A stretch of DNA of 64,000 nt from Entomortierella parvispora. Taxonomy: Eukaryota > Mortierellomycota > Mortierellomycetes > Mortierellales > Mortierellaceae. Positions 32,387 to 42,299 of the stretch are shown piece by piece. The position numbers and the translations under genes are program-made. The notes beneath the pieces were generated by a model that saw nothing but the letters and a program-made list of their open reading frames with translations, made no database searches and was not told where the DNA came from. Where the stretch lies: the NCBI GenBank assembly GCA_963573315.1, contig OY752140.1, positions 1,488,001-1,552,000 of the forward strand, given 5' to 3'. Numbering within the stretch: position 1 is the stretch's first letter; each line of letters begins with the position of its first letter.

Positions 32387-35300
32387 TGGTGGACCTTACC
32401 TGGCCCTTTCTCTTCATGTGTCTCTCCTTGTTAAGTGTGCCCTCTCCCGTTGTTGCCTTTTCTTTGTCCAACTTCTTTCTCTCTTCGGTCCCTTTGCCCG
32501 TTGTGAAGCAGACCCGCACATCGCAGTGGGCCGACTTCTTTCGTCTCCTTTTTTCCAATGCATTCTCCTATTCATCCTGCTGGTTCAGCAACGATTACAT
32601 TTTACTTGGCTCTTTGTGTACCGCTGTAGTCTTGTTATTCTGTTCGTTGGCTCTCTGGTTATCAGCGTCCTCTCGCCCCTCCCAATCAGTCCACATTCAA
32701 CAACACTTTTCCACCCCTAGAGTTTCTTCCCTATTCTTCTTTAAGCGTTCGGTTCCTCCTTCGTATGAGGTAAAGCCAAGTGATTGGCCTCGCTTCCACG
32801 AGGATGGTTTCCTTCCGTTTTCTGATTTCATTGACTCCTTTCAACAATTGTTCACCTCCCGCAATATCCCTCCACAGTTCAAATTCGCCTGCTTCAAACA
32901 ATCCCTTTCACACATCACACCCTCTATTCTTTCCTCCTCCCGAGCGTTTGACACTGATTCATTCGAAGATGCTGTCCAACGCCTGGCTGGACCCCTTTAT
33001 TGTACCCCCGACGAACTTCGTGCTAGAAGAGACAAAGCGTTTTCGCACACGGCACAGAAAGCGAATCACTCTTTCGATGAGTATGCCTCCACTTTCTTAA
33101 GAGCCGCGGAACGCTTTGAGTTCCTCAGTCAAGCTGAGTTGCGTCGCTTGTTCTACTTTCACCTCGATGATCGTCATAAGTTCCACCTTAACAGTTTCTA
33201 CACTGGGTCGTGGTCCCGCAAGGACACCCTCATCACATTTATTGACGATTGCTCCGACTACATTCACTCCAATCCTCCTCCGCCTCCTACTACCCCTCAC
33301 GTCAACGTTCCTCAGCGACCTCCAACCACTCCTTCACCTCGCACACCCCTTTCCCCTTGCACTCATTGTAATGGCCCTCACCCATCTCACCGTTGCTACT
33401 CCACCTTCCCTGAACTCCGTCCAAATCGTCAGTCACCCCCTTCCACATCGTCGCCAAATACCGCCATTGTCCCTGCCGCCAACTCCACCCCCACCGTCGC
33501 ATCCATCACCACTACGCAATTGACACCCCGCAGCTTCCCTTCTTTCACAATTCCATTCGCAGGTGCAGAAACCGAAGTGCTAGTTGACACTGGCGCGGAA
33601 GTATCTTGCATGTCCGCTGAATTAATCGAAAAAGAAGGTATGAATGCTCTCATTCTCCCGAACTCGCAGCACGCGGTTATGACAGCCACTGGGATAGTCG
33701 AACAGACGCTCGGCGCAGTTCAGTTTCTGGTACTCGGTACCACGATCACCTTCCACGTCCTCAAATCTCTTTGCACCCCCTTCATCATTGGTTGGGATAC
33801 CCTCACTTCTTTCACCTTCACCATTTCCAACAACAGTCTCTCTCTCTCCAGTCTCCTTCCTCCCCCCGATGTGGATATTTCCAATATCCGATCACTTCCC
33901 CTCCCTCCTCCCAACAATAACTCCATCTTCATCCCTTTCACCTCATCCTCCTCCCTTCCACTCCGCCCTCTTCGTCGCCTTCTCGCCGTAATCCCCTACG
34001 ATCCCACTGCTCATCTCAATCGCCTCCTTGAAGCCAACTCCGATATTTTTGCCTCCAATCCTTCAGCTCCTCCCAAATCCCATCTCACTCATTTCTCCAT
34101 TGACACGGGCAAAGCCCTCCCCATTCAATCGCGTGGTTATCCTCAACCCCCTGGCACAAAACGAATTATCGATCGTCACATTGATTCAATGTTGGCGGAC
34201 GGTATCATTTCCCCTTCCTTCTCTCCTTGGTGTTCCCCCGTTGTGATCATTGGTAAAAAGGATGGTAGTGAGCGGTTTTGTGTGGATTACTCCAAGGTTA
34301 ACGCTGTTACAGTTCAGGACGCGTATCCCATTCCCCGCATTGATCTCCTCCTGGCTGCCTTGGGTGGTGCGTTTGTTTATTCTTCCCTTGATATGGCTGC
34401 TGCCTATTGGCAAATTCCTATTGAAGTGATGACCGCTCTTAAACTGGCTTTTGTCTGTCATCGCGGCCTCTTTCAGTGGAATCGCATGCCTTTTGGAGCT
34501 ACAACAGCACCGGCCACCCTTCAACGTACACTCAATTCTGTTTTTGCTGCCCTTCTCTACAAGTGTGTGGTTATCTACTTCGACGACATCATCATTTTCT
34601 CCCCCTCCCTAGCACAGCATCTTGTTGACCTTCAAACAGTCTTTGATTTGCTTCGTGCGAGTGGATTTTCTTTGAAACGGTCCAAGTGTCATTTCCTACA
34701 AAAAGAATTGAAAGTTCTGGGCTTTGTGGTCTCCGCTAGCGGTATCAGCACAGATCCTGACAAGATCGCTGCCATCGTTAAGTATCCCACACCAGTCAAA
34801 GTCAAGGACGTTCTTTCTTTTATTGGTATGGCCGGACAGTATCGCGTCTTTATTCGTGCTTTCTCTTTAACTGCTGCCCCCCTTCACGCCCTTACCCGCA
34901 AAAACACCCCCTTTCTTTGGTCTGAGCAGTGTCAGCAAGCCTTCCAAAAGCTTAAAGACCTGTTGACGTCCGCCCCTATCCTTGTTCATGCCAATTTCTC
35001 CTTGCCCTTTCACCTCTTTGCCGATGCCGCGTGTAAGCGTGGCCTGGGTGCCGTGCTTGCCCAGTATGATGAGAATGGTCATCTTCATCCTATCGCCTTT
35101 GCCAGTCGTGGCCTCCTGCCTGCCGAAAAGAACTACACGGTAACTGAAGTAGAAGCTCTTGCAATCGTGTGGGCCCTGAAGAAGAAATTTCATCAATATG
35201 TTTATGGTACCCACTTCCACATTCACACCGATCACTCCAATCTTCGTTTCATCACTTCAATGAAGGAGGCTGACGGTCGCATTGCCCGTTGGCGTCTCTT

Positions 35301-36828
35301 CCTTCATAAGTACACCTACATTGTTCACTACATTCCAGGCTCTCGCAACGTCGTTGCAGATGCCCTTTCTCGTCACCCTTTACCTGTTGTTGCTTCCATC
35401 TCCCTTCACCGTTTCCCTGCTTTTAACTCCCTCGTTCTGCCCCCTGAAGTCATTGTCATTCGAGATGATGCCCACATCATTGAAGAACAACAAAAAGACC
35501 CTCTTTGCATCTCCATCTTTGAAAAACTCCACTCGGACCCTCGCTATATCCTGGTAAGAGGTATCTTGCATCACATCTTCTTCCCCCCACACAATCCTAC
35601 CCGTGCCCATTTCCAAATCGTGCTTCCCCCCATTTTTCACCCTTACGTTTGTTATCTGGCCCACGACATTCCCTTGAGTGCTCACCAAGGATCGTCCAAA
35701 GCTATTTTTCGTATTCGAGCTCAATACTGGTGGCCCACCATGGACTCTGACATTAAGGCATATGTTCGCAGTTGCCAGAAGTGTCAAGAGTTCAAGTCTG
35801 GACAGAAGCATGCAGTTGCCTATCGTCCCACCACCAGTGATGCCCCCTTTATTCGTGTTGCGTTGGATTTCTTTGGCCCCCTTCCTACATCTTCTTCAGG
35901 GTTCAAATATGTTTTGGTGATCCAAGATATGTTTACGCGTTTTGTCAATCTTATCCCTCTTCAATCCACCGCTACCCCTGAGTTCATCCAAGCCCTGTCT
36001 ACACAGTATTTTCCTATCCATGGTATACCCTTAGAGTTTGTATCGGACAATGGCCCTCCTTTCAGCTCTACTTTTGCCCAAGTATTTGCGTCTACCCTTG
36101 GTATTGGGCTCCGTTACGCTCCAGCGTACCACCCTCAGTCTAACGGTATGGTCGAACGGTTCATGGCTACTCTCCGTTGCATGATCACCGCCTACCTTGA
36201 GGCCCCTACCATCGGCAGTACCACCAAGACCTCCGCCAATGATCGCAAGATCCTTCAAGAAAAACAAAGTAACTGGGACCGTTTCCTTCCTCACTTCGCT
36301 TTTGCATACAACACTTCCTTCCACCCTGCCATCCATGACACTCCTTTCTTCCTTGCCCATGGCCGCGATCCTCGCCATCCTCTCAACACCATCTCTCTTC
36401 CCGATATTTCCTCCACTCTCTCCAACACCTCCCCCACCTTCTCTTCTCAACATCACTTTTTCTCCTCCCTCATCGACGCCCGCACAGCAACCGCCATTTC
36501 ACACGAACTCTTTTCCCCTCCACCGTTTGATTCTTCTTCTTGGCCCATTGGTATGGCAGTGTGGCTTTACACTCCTCCTACCACCTCTGGTCTTATTGTT
36601 GCAAAGTTCCGTAAGTGTTGGATTGGTCCTTGCCGTGTCTCTGCCGTCCGTTCCCACGATATCCGCGATCTGGTTGATCCTCAACAACGATCTCACACCC
36701 GGATCCATGTCTCGCGCCTTAAACCGTTCTTCACAAGAGATGGTCCGGCCCCTGAACCCGCTATGGTCCCTGCGGTAGAGCCCGCCGCAGTCCCTCTGCC
36801 GGACCCGGACGACGCTTCCGATCTTTAA
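32386..36828 (+). CDS. Gag-pol polyprotein of the Ty3/Gypsy element (1,480 aa, single frame)
   Basis: I chose the ATG at 32386-32388, whose A is the last base of the LTR, because it is the first ATG in the internal region; the frame also extends back into the LTR. The N-terminus has two hydrophobic segments (MVDLTWPFLFMCLSLLSV; near 100, LLGSLCTAVVLLFCSLALWL), unusual for Gag. Gag follows, with a zinc knuckle CTHCNGPHPSHRC (CX2CX3HX4C). Protease: LVDTGAEVSCMS (Asp codon at 33586). Reverse transcriptase: KKDGSERFCVDYSKVNAVT, FQWNRMPFGATTAPATLQR and YFDDIIIFS (34576). RNase H: FADAACKRGLGAVLAQYDE. Integrase: a zinc-binding HHCC-type region ending SCQKCQEF, then the D,D,E core (VALDFFGPL, FVSDNGPPFSS, HPQSNGMVERF). 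It replicates by cytoplasmic reverse transcription and integrates into nuclear DNA. All catalytic motifs are present. Confidence 0.95.
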   Translation: MVDLTWPFLFMCLSLLSVPSPVVAFSLSNFFLSSVPLPVVKQTRTSQWADFFRLLFSNAFSYSSCWFSNDYILLGSLCTAVVLLFCSLALWLSASSRPSQSVHIQQHFSTPRVSSLFFFKRSVPPSYEVKPSDWPRFHEDGFLPFSDFIDSFQQLFTSRNIPPQFKFACFKQSLSHITPSILSSSRAFDTDSFEDAVQRLAGPLYCTPDELRARRDKAFSHTAQKANHSFDEYASTFLRAAERFEFLSQAELRRLFYFHLDDRHKFHLNSFYTGSWSRKDTLITFIDDCSDYIHSNPPPPPTTPHVNVPQRPPTTPSPRTPLSPCTHCNGPHPSHRCYSTFPELRPNRQSPPSTSSPNTAIVPAANSTPTVASITTTQLTPRSFPSFTIPFAGAETEVLVDTGAEVSCMSAELIEKEGMNALILPNSQHAVMTATGIVEQTLGAVQFLVLGTTITFHVLKSLCTPFIIGWDTLTSFTFTISNNSLSLSSLLPPPDVDISNIRSLPLPPPNNNSIFIPFTSSSSLPLRPLRRLLAVIPYDPTAHLNRLLEANSDIFASNPSAPPKSHLTHFSIDTGKALPIQSRGYPQPPGTKRIIDRHIDSMLADGIISPSFSPWCSPVVIIGKKDGSERFCVDYSKVNAVTVQDAYPIPRIDLLLAALGGAFVYSSLDMAAAYWQIPIEVMTALKLAFVCHRGLFQWNRMPFGATTAPATLQRTLNSVFAALLYKCVVIYFDDIIIFSPSLAQHLVDLQTVFDLLRASGFSLKRSKCHFLQKELKVLGFVVSASGISTDPDKIAAIVKYPTPVKVKDVLSFIGMAGQYRVFIRAFSLTAAPLHALTRKNTPFLWSEQCQQAFQKLKDLLTSAPILVHANFSLPFHLFADAACKRGLGAVLAQYDENGHLHPIAFASRGLLPAEKNYTVTEVEALAIVWALKKKFHQYVYGTHFHIHTDHSNLRFITSMKEADGRIARWRLFLHKYTYIVHYIPGSRNVVADALSRHPLPVVASISLHRFPAFNSLVLPPEVIVIRDDAHIIEEQQKDPLCISIFEKLHSDPRYILVRGILHHIFFPPHNPTRAHFQIVLPPIFHPYVCYLAHDIPLSAHQGSSKAIFRIRAQYWWPTMDSDIKAYVRSCQKCQEFKSGQKHAVAYRPTTSDAPFIRVALDFFGPLPTSSSGFKYVLVIQDMFTRFVNLIPLQSTATPEFIQALSTQYFPIHGIPLEFVSDNGPPFSSTFAQVFASTLGIGLRYAPAYHPQSNGMVERFMATLRCMITAYLEAPTIGSTTKTSANDRKILQEKQSNWDRFLPHFAFAYNTSFHPAIHDTPFFLAHGRDPRHPLNTISLPDISSTLSNTSPTFSSQHHFFSSLIDARTATAISHELFSPPPFDSSSWPIGMAVWLYTPPTTSGLIVAKFRKCWIGPCRVSAVRSHDIRDLVDPQQRSHTRIHVSRLKPFFTRDGPAPEPAMVPAVEPAAVPLPDPDDASDL
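32387..32404 (+). promoter_or_regulatory. tRNA primer-binding site
   Basis: The sequence starts TGGTGGACC immediately after the 5' LTR. TGG is the complement of the tRNA 3' CCA. The matching tRNA was not identified. Confidence 0.6.
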
Positions 36829-37179
36829 GATTTGCGCTCGGACCACAGCCCTTGGTAAAGTATCCCCCCTCCTTTTCCTTTTCCTCGCCCACACATCTCT
36901 CCCATCCAATCATCTTCCTCACCGTCGCATTTTCCTTCTTTCACTCGATCACCTCATTCCTTTTCACTTAATCACACCACTCCCCTTCATCCGTCACTTC
37001 ATTCTTTTCACCAATCACCGTCTTCACCTTCACCATGCCCCTTTCACTCTCCATTCGTCGCCCCTATTCCCATTCACCATCTCCATTTCCCACTTTTTCT
37101 TTTAAACACTCCATTCCCCATTTCTCATTCCTCCATCTCCTCCAAAACTCATTATCACCTTCGCCAACCTCACTTCACT
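36829..37179 (+). other. Non-coding spacer of the Gypsy element between pol and the extra ORF
   Basis: This 351-bp stretch is C/T/A-rich and almost free of G on the + strand. It resembles a long leader for the ORF at 37180. No stem-loop or coding signal was seen. Confidence 0.5.
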
Positions 37180-37758
37180 ATGTCGCCCCGCAACTCGTCC
37201 CAACAACATGAAGCATCACCCTCGCCCCCCAGCTCTCCACCACAACGTCCAACTGAAGCCGGCAAAACATACAAATCGTCCGACAACATCAGCCCCTCGA
37301 CGTCTCGAGAACCATCACCAACACCTTCGCCGCCGCAGACACCTCACCAACCGTCCACTCAGCGCCCCACTCAATCTCTTAAAACAGTAAAAGTTTCAAC
37401 TCCACAGCTACCTCCACCTCACCTCATTCAGCCCGAAAACATCAAAATCAAACAATCTCGGGTGACAGCTCTACCACCACCAACCGATGACACCAACTAC
37501 ACAGCAAACAACGCTCAAATGACCTCTTATTTGGAATATCAACGAGAACGTCTAAAATATATAGACAGACAGTCAGACAAATTCCGTTCAATGTTGCACT
37601 CAGCCGTCGCCTCAAAAGACCAATGGACGCTCGATATTGCCGTGGCCCAACTGGCTGCCTTAGAAGCTCAGCGCCAGCACGTCATGGAGATCCACAAGCA
37701 AGCTTATTATGAGTATCGCATCTTTTACACCACCTTTCTTAACCACAGTCCCTTTTAA
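37180..37758 (+). CDS. Extra ORF between pol and the 3' LTR of the Gypsy element (192 aa)
   Basis: It is on the same strand as gag-pol. Residues ~1-100 are Pro/Ser/Thr/Gln-rich and disordered. Residues ~110-190 are predicted helical (YLEYQRERLKYIDRQSDKFR; WTLDIAVAQLAALEAQRQHV; HKQAYYEYRIFYTTF). There is no signal peptide and no membrane segment, so it is not an envelope gene. I recognise no domain. The 350-nt leader upstream suggests a separate (subgenomic or spliced) transcript. Intact reading frame beside an intact pol argues that it is maintained by the element, but its job is unknown. Confidence 0.65.
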   Translation: MSPRNSSQQHEASPSPPSSPPQRPTEAGKTYKSSDNISPSTSREPSPTPSPPQTPHQPSTQRPTQSLKTVKVSTPQLPPPHLIQPENIKIKQSRVTALPPPTDDTNYTANNAQMTSYLEYQRERLKYIDRQSDKFRSMLHSAVASKDQWTLDIAVAQLAALEAQRQHVMEIHKQAYYEYRIFYTTFLNHSPF

Positions 37759-37920
37759 CCACCTCTTTTTTTCGTTCGTACACTTTCACTTTCAAAAAAA
37801 AAAAAAAAAAAAAAAAACTTCTTCCTTTTTCTTCCAACGTCTTTTCGTTTTCTCTATCTATTTTCCTTTCGTTCTTCTCTTCGTCTCTTTCGTTTTCTTG
37901 CTCGGCATGGCCTCGTCTTT

Positions 37921-37930
37921 GGCCGGGGAG
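37921..37930 (+). promoter_or_regulatory. Polypurine tract of the Gypsy element
   Basis: GGCCGGGGAG directly precedes the 3' LTR, where plus-strand priming is expected. Confidence 0.55.
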
Positions 37931-38348
37931 TGTCAGGGTGCCAGCTGTCCTAGCAGCTAAGCCACCACTATCGCTTTCCAAAGATATCTTGTTTGCTTTA
38001 CTCGAACCATTGAGCCCCTTGGAGCCCGAACGGCTATTGCCAAGACGCCGTCGCAATGCCAAGACGCCGCCGCAATGCCAAGTCGCCGCACAGTACAAGC
38101 TCTTCAGTCAAGCCCAGGCCCCATCCAGTATAAATAGTAGCCATGCCATAGTAGAAACAACTTCAGAATTCCCTTCCATAAAATTATTCTCACTTCTTCC
38201 TCTTTTATTCCATGTCTATCTTATTCTGGATATTTTCCTTCTCTTGCCTTCTTTTCTCGTTTAATTTAATCGAGCTTGTTTCCTCCTCTGATCCCTCTCG
38301 CTGCCCCTCAATCCCCCTCGATGGCCCCAAGCCACTCTCATCCCAACA
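37931..38348 (+). repeat. 3' LTR (418 bp) of the Gypsy element
   Basis: It has the same length and ends as the 5' LTR. The embedded 108-codon frame is identical in both LTRs, and I saw no differences elsewhere by eye. Confidence 0.95.
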
Positions 38349-39009
38349 CGTCTTTGTCACGTGCATTTAGCCCACCAAATTTCTAAGTTAACCGGAGTGA
38401 CTGTTCATTGATATATATTTTATCATCATGATATCCGCAAGTTTATTTTTTTTTAGGTGCAAAGCACAATAATATTACGCTCACCCAACAGTTGGTCCCT
38501 TTAATTTCATAATAGCTTGACCCAATTACGCGCATTCCTGCGTGGATTGGCGGAAAAAAGAAGGGACCACGACAATTACGACTTTTTCTGTGCCTTGCCC
38601 TGTCTTCGTTTTTTTTTTTGTCCAGCAGCAGTCTTCCAACATTGTTCGCCCTCCATGGCACGGTCGTCATAGTGATTGTCCTCTCCAGCAAATGGGTTCT
38701 TAACCGACTAAACCATTCTCACCAACGAGAAAAGCTACTTAGTCCAAAGAGGGGCTGCTTGCATAGACCCACTCAGTGCTTGGAATTGAGATGCAAAAAA
38801 AAAAAAAAAAACTAAAATGATGTCACCCTGACAGCTGGACAACTTGTTCCATTTAGAGTTGTTGCCACAAATGAACGCCACGCCTACCTCTTCCCGAGGA
38901 GGGATTTTCTAAGGCTCTGCTCTCTCCTTTTCTCTACAGTGACAGTACTTCTCCTTGACAATTTGAATGAGCAACAACCTTTATTGCAAACCACTGTGGG
39001 CGGTAAAAC
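38349..39009. other. AT-rich intergenic flank right of the Gypsy element
   Basis: No gene is supported. The stretch contains AT-rich DNA, a poly-A17 at ~38795-38811, and next to it (38825-38834) a 10-bp inverted match to the LTR terminus (complement TGTCAGGGTG). The inverted match does not extend and may be chance. Confidence 0.5.
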
Positions 39010-41338
39010 TCAAGGGCCTAGCACCGAGTCATTGCTCGACGCATTTGCCTGTAATGATTCTGTCGATTCCACGACGACGACCATTGGGGATGCCCCTTCG
39101 CTGTCGACTTCTGCGAATGGTTCGTTTCCTGCTCCCACGTCAGTTTCACTCCATCGCTGACCATTGACAAACCAAACAAATGCGCCAGGCATTGACCACA
39201 GACGCATCGAGTTATCTATCGTATCCGCAGAGGGTGTTGCCTTTGAGGATGTCGTATCTGCCACACAATCAGCCTCAGAGTCCGAACTATCACTATCGCA
39301 TTCAGAATCGGAATCATACGACAGCTCGTATTTGCGCTGCCCAGAACTGGTTGCAAGCAGGGTACCACTTGGGTGAAACGCGGCTGTCGATACAACATCT
39401 AGATGTTCCAATATAGACCGTCAGAACAGGATCGAGGAGTTTCGTCAATCAATTATTCGTATTCATCATTTTGAGAACATACCATCGTGTGCATGGAAGC
39501 GCGCTGATAATCGTTCGGCTTCCAAATCTTCAGGATTGTTCAAGTCAAAGAAAGAAACATCGCCATTCATATCTCCGGTGGAAAGCCACCGACCATTGCT
39601 TGAAATGTCAAAGCTAATACGTTGGTTTGTTTGCTCCCCAGGTCTTTCAAGTCGGTAGAGAACATTTGCAGTATTGCGAATATCCCAGCACCGAATATAC
39701 GAATCCATTCTGGAGGCAGAGTACAAGTACAATCCGTCAGGCGAAAACTTTAGATCCGTCAATCCGCCCATTGGTGATGAGGTTGACTGCTGAATGTTTG
39801 GTGTTGGCTGCCTGTCGTCACTGGTTTTTCTGTTGGGACGATGGTTTTTATCCCGCAAAAGCATCAGCAGTTCATTGGCTCGGGCGTCGTACAGTCCTAT
39901 AGTCTTCAAATATGACCCTGCTGCATAGAGTTCGGAATGGTCTGGATTGAAAGCAAGGCAGGAGATCACTCCTTTCTGACCCTTCTTGCTCTTCCTTGTC
40001 GGCACTGTGGGGTGTCTATCACTTTCTTTGCCTGGCCTGGATGTGTCAAAAATCTGCACCATGTTGTTGGATCCGCAGTAAATCCTAGCACGTAAAAAAG
40101 CAAACGTCAAAAGTTGCGACTGTCAGTACAAAAGCGTATATCTTCTCTATACAAAAGAATCCAATCTTTCGTCACTTACTTTGATCCGTCCAGGTTAAAA
40201 CACAGAGCATTGGGGGCAACATTGACTTCACAATGGTCAACTATAGTGTACGAACATCTCAGCTTTCGCCATAAAGAAAAGTCAGCAGTAGAATAGGCGA
40301 TCTAGTGCCTAATAATCGCTCATAGTTTTCGCAAACATACTTCGCCTGTAAACGCATCCCAGAGATGAACAGGATGGTCCCTGCTGGAGGACAGCACACA
40401 GCACGTCGCAGGATCTTGACTCGACATTTGAGGATACCAGCACATATCGTACACAACTTCGCCCTCTCTAATCAACACACCAGTCTCCAATTGGGTATCT
40501 AAGTATTAACAAAAACCCCGAATAGGTCTGCATGAGCATGCTGAGGAAAGAGCTGTGCCCTTTTTCTTTGCTCGAGACTTCGCTTACCTTCTGGGCTGGC
40601 CGCGAGATCTGGTCTAAAAAGAGAAAGATGAAGATGGCCTGTCAGTGTTTGGACAATCCGCAGGAAAGAATCCTGGCTACTAGCTCAACAGAACATACAG
40701 GGCAGTTATCCGCAAGCAATTGTCATTTGACGAGGAGAGAAGACAACTACCGTCCGGGGACCTAGATTTGAGTGTGTAAAAACGTTAATCCTTCGATATT
40801 CATTGTAAATACCTCATTGCCGATTGTGGGGACATATCTCCTTGATCTATTACCATTTCGTTGCCTTGAAATAGTTATTTTCGCGACCATTAGTCCTTTT
40901 GACCTCGTCATCCCTGATCCCCATACGGAGCCTGCTCTCTCCCACGGTCGAATTGAAGGCGGATTTTGTAGAAAAGGATTGGACAATGCCATGCTGGACT
41001 TGAGAGTTGTCGAAAACGCACTCATAGACTTGATACGTCTGAGAAGCCCATGCCTCGGAGGGCTCTGTTGGCTCTTGTTTATGTTGCGGAGGTGGAGAAC
41101 TATTGTGGATCAGGCCAGACTCGGCATCGATGTTGGTGGCGTCGTCCTCGTGCAACGGCATCGAAGGACGGTCAGTGTCCATTTGTCCGAGGTGAATTGA
41201 CTCTAAAGGGTTCGTTTTGTTGGCAATGTGCAAAGAGAGGACCGTCTTCTCTGTCAATGCGTTTCTGAAGGTTTCAATGCTGTCGGCTGTTCCTGGATCA
41301 GTGCAGGAAAGAGACGAGATCTGCAGCAGTTCGGGCAC
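39010..41338 (-). CDS. WRAP53/TCAB1-like WD40 protein (about 600 aa; first exon not resolved)
   Basis: The model is complement(39010..39398, 39483..40084, 40180..40262, 40341..40498, 40588..40613, 40699..40761, 40854..41338). It has seven exons, including a 26-nt microexon, and 1,806 nt in frame. Diagnostic stretches follow the WRAP53 order: [128 protein letters not shown] and [24 protein letters not shown]53 binds the CAB box of scaRNAs and telomerase RNA and brings them to Cajal bodies. An acidic Ser/Asp insert interrupts the last blade. No in-frame ATG lies upstream of 41338 before a stop, so a short 5' exon is missing. The gene is divergent from LAMTOR5. Confidence 0.88.
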
Positions 41339-41521
41339 CCTGACAAAGTTAAAGGGTGAAACGTGACTGGTGGCAGCGCATGTGCTTTGTCCACTTGCAG
41401 TTGCATCTTTTCTTTTCTTCTCTCTTTCACATACATCTCACTACCCACTCTCAGGAATATCCTCTCACGGACCTCAAGAAGACAGCTACTAGCAAAAGAC
41501 CCCAAAAAGAGAATTCACATC

Positions 41522-42197
41522 ATGGAAACCGGCATCAACAACATTCTAGCGAAACTGTAAGGCGAATGCATTGCCCCTCCCTCCCTGGGTCTCAATGGCA
41601 GTCGACTCAATACTTATAACGTTGAGAACTTGTTCACTTTTTCCAACCATGGCCTTAGCACTGAATCGGAAGGCGTCATCGGCGTCTTGATTGCTGATGA
41701 ACATGGACTGTGCCTTGGAGGTAAGCCTTCTGGATTTATAGACGCTGTTTCGATTTTACCATCCTCGCGAATACACCTCACATTTCACCTTGTGTTTTTT
41801 GACCAGCTCGCGGTATCGCCAAGGCGTCATCTGCCGGATTCATTGCATCTATTGCTACTCATGCTAAAGAGCTGACTGAGATGAAAGGCCGTTCAGACTC
41901 TAAGGAAGACACACCTACCATCTCGGTCGAATATGGGAACAGGTAAACCGTGATTCGATGCTGGTTGTCTTGGGGTATTGAAAGGAGCTGTCCAAGTCTA
42001 ACCAAGTATACTCTCTGTACCCGTATTGCCTCTCACTTACCTCAGTACGATATTGATCAGGAGCGAGGGCAATCACACACTGGCTGTCTGGAAGAGCTGA
42101 GAGAACAGGATCTATAGAGCACATTACACAGACCACCTTTCCTTTTTGCAGGGACTATATCCAGAGGCGACCCCAGAACAGGTTCTCATCTCTTTAA
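41522..42197 (+). CDS. LAMTOR5/HBXIP-like roadblock protein, Ragulator subunit (92 aa)
   Basis: Exons are 41522..41556, 41659..41720, 41807..41942 and 42152..42197 (279 nt, in frame). The predicted protein starts METGINNILAKLTESEGVIG and continues VLIADEHGLCLGARGIAKAS, AGFIASIATHAKELTEMKG and, after an acidic linker, TISVEYGNRDYIQ. The order of a first helix, the strand pair V-x-G-V-L-x-x-D-x-x-G-L, the helix and the final strand matches human LAMTOR5 (91 aa). The family is part of the Ragulator complex, which tethers Rag GTPases to lysosome/vacuole membranes for TORC1 amino-acid signalling. The last exon's C-terminus is basic and less conserved. About 180 bp separates it from the WRAP53-like gene on the other strand. 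Confidence 0.82.
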
Positions 42198-42299
42198 AAA
42201 AATAAATATACTCACAGTGGGCCATGCACTGTCGGTGTTTTTAAAGTGCCCTCCTTGTTTTTTTTTTTATTACTTTACTTGCATCGAAGTCCAAGGCGA

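Larger units (their letters stand above)
31969..38348 (+). mobile_element. Full-length Ty3/Gypsy LTR retrotransposon, apparently intact (6,380 bp)
   Basis: The element is bounded by two 418-bp direct LTRs that start TGTCAGGG and end CCCAACA, with CGTC (31965-31968 and 38349-38352) as a 4-bp target duplication. Internal order: primer-binding site at 32387, one gag-pol frame to 36828, an extra ORF at 37180-37758, poly-A at ~37795-37817, and a purine-rich tract at 37921-37930 just before the right LTR. The order protease, RT, RNase H, integrase is Ty3/Gypsy. No chromodomain was seen at the integrase end. No stop or frameshift interrupts gag-pol. Confidence 0.95.

Noticed and set aside
33097-36909. 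Several minus-strand frames over the Gypsy element (e.g. 34867-35235, 35380-35811)
   Set aside because: They are antisense shadows of the intact gag-pol frame.
38825-38834. Inverted 10-bp copy of the LTR terminus next to a poly-A run
   Set aside because: Similarity stops after 10 bp on one side and continues only as a scrambled CCAGCTGTC on the other. This is too short to call a solo LTR.
41336-41345. 10-bp match to the Gypsy LTR end (TGTCAGGGTG on the complement)
   Set aside because: It lies at the presumed splice acceptor and first codons of the WRAP53-like gene, with no further LTR similarity. It is most likely chance.
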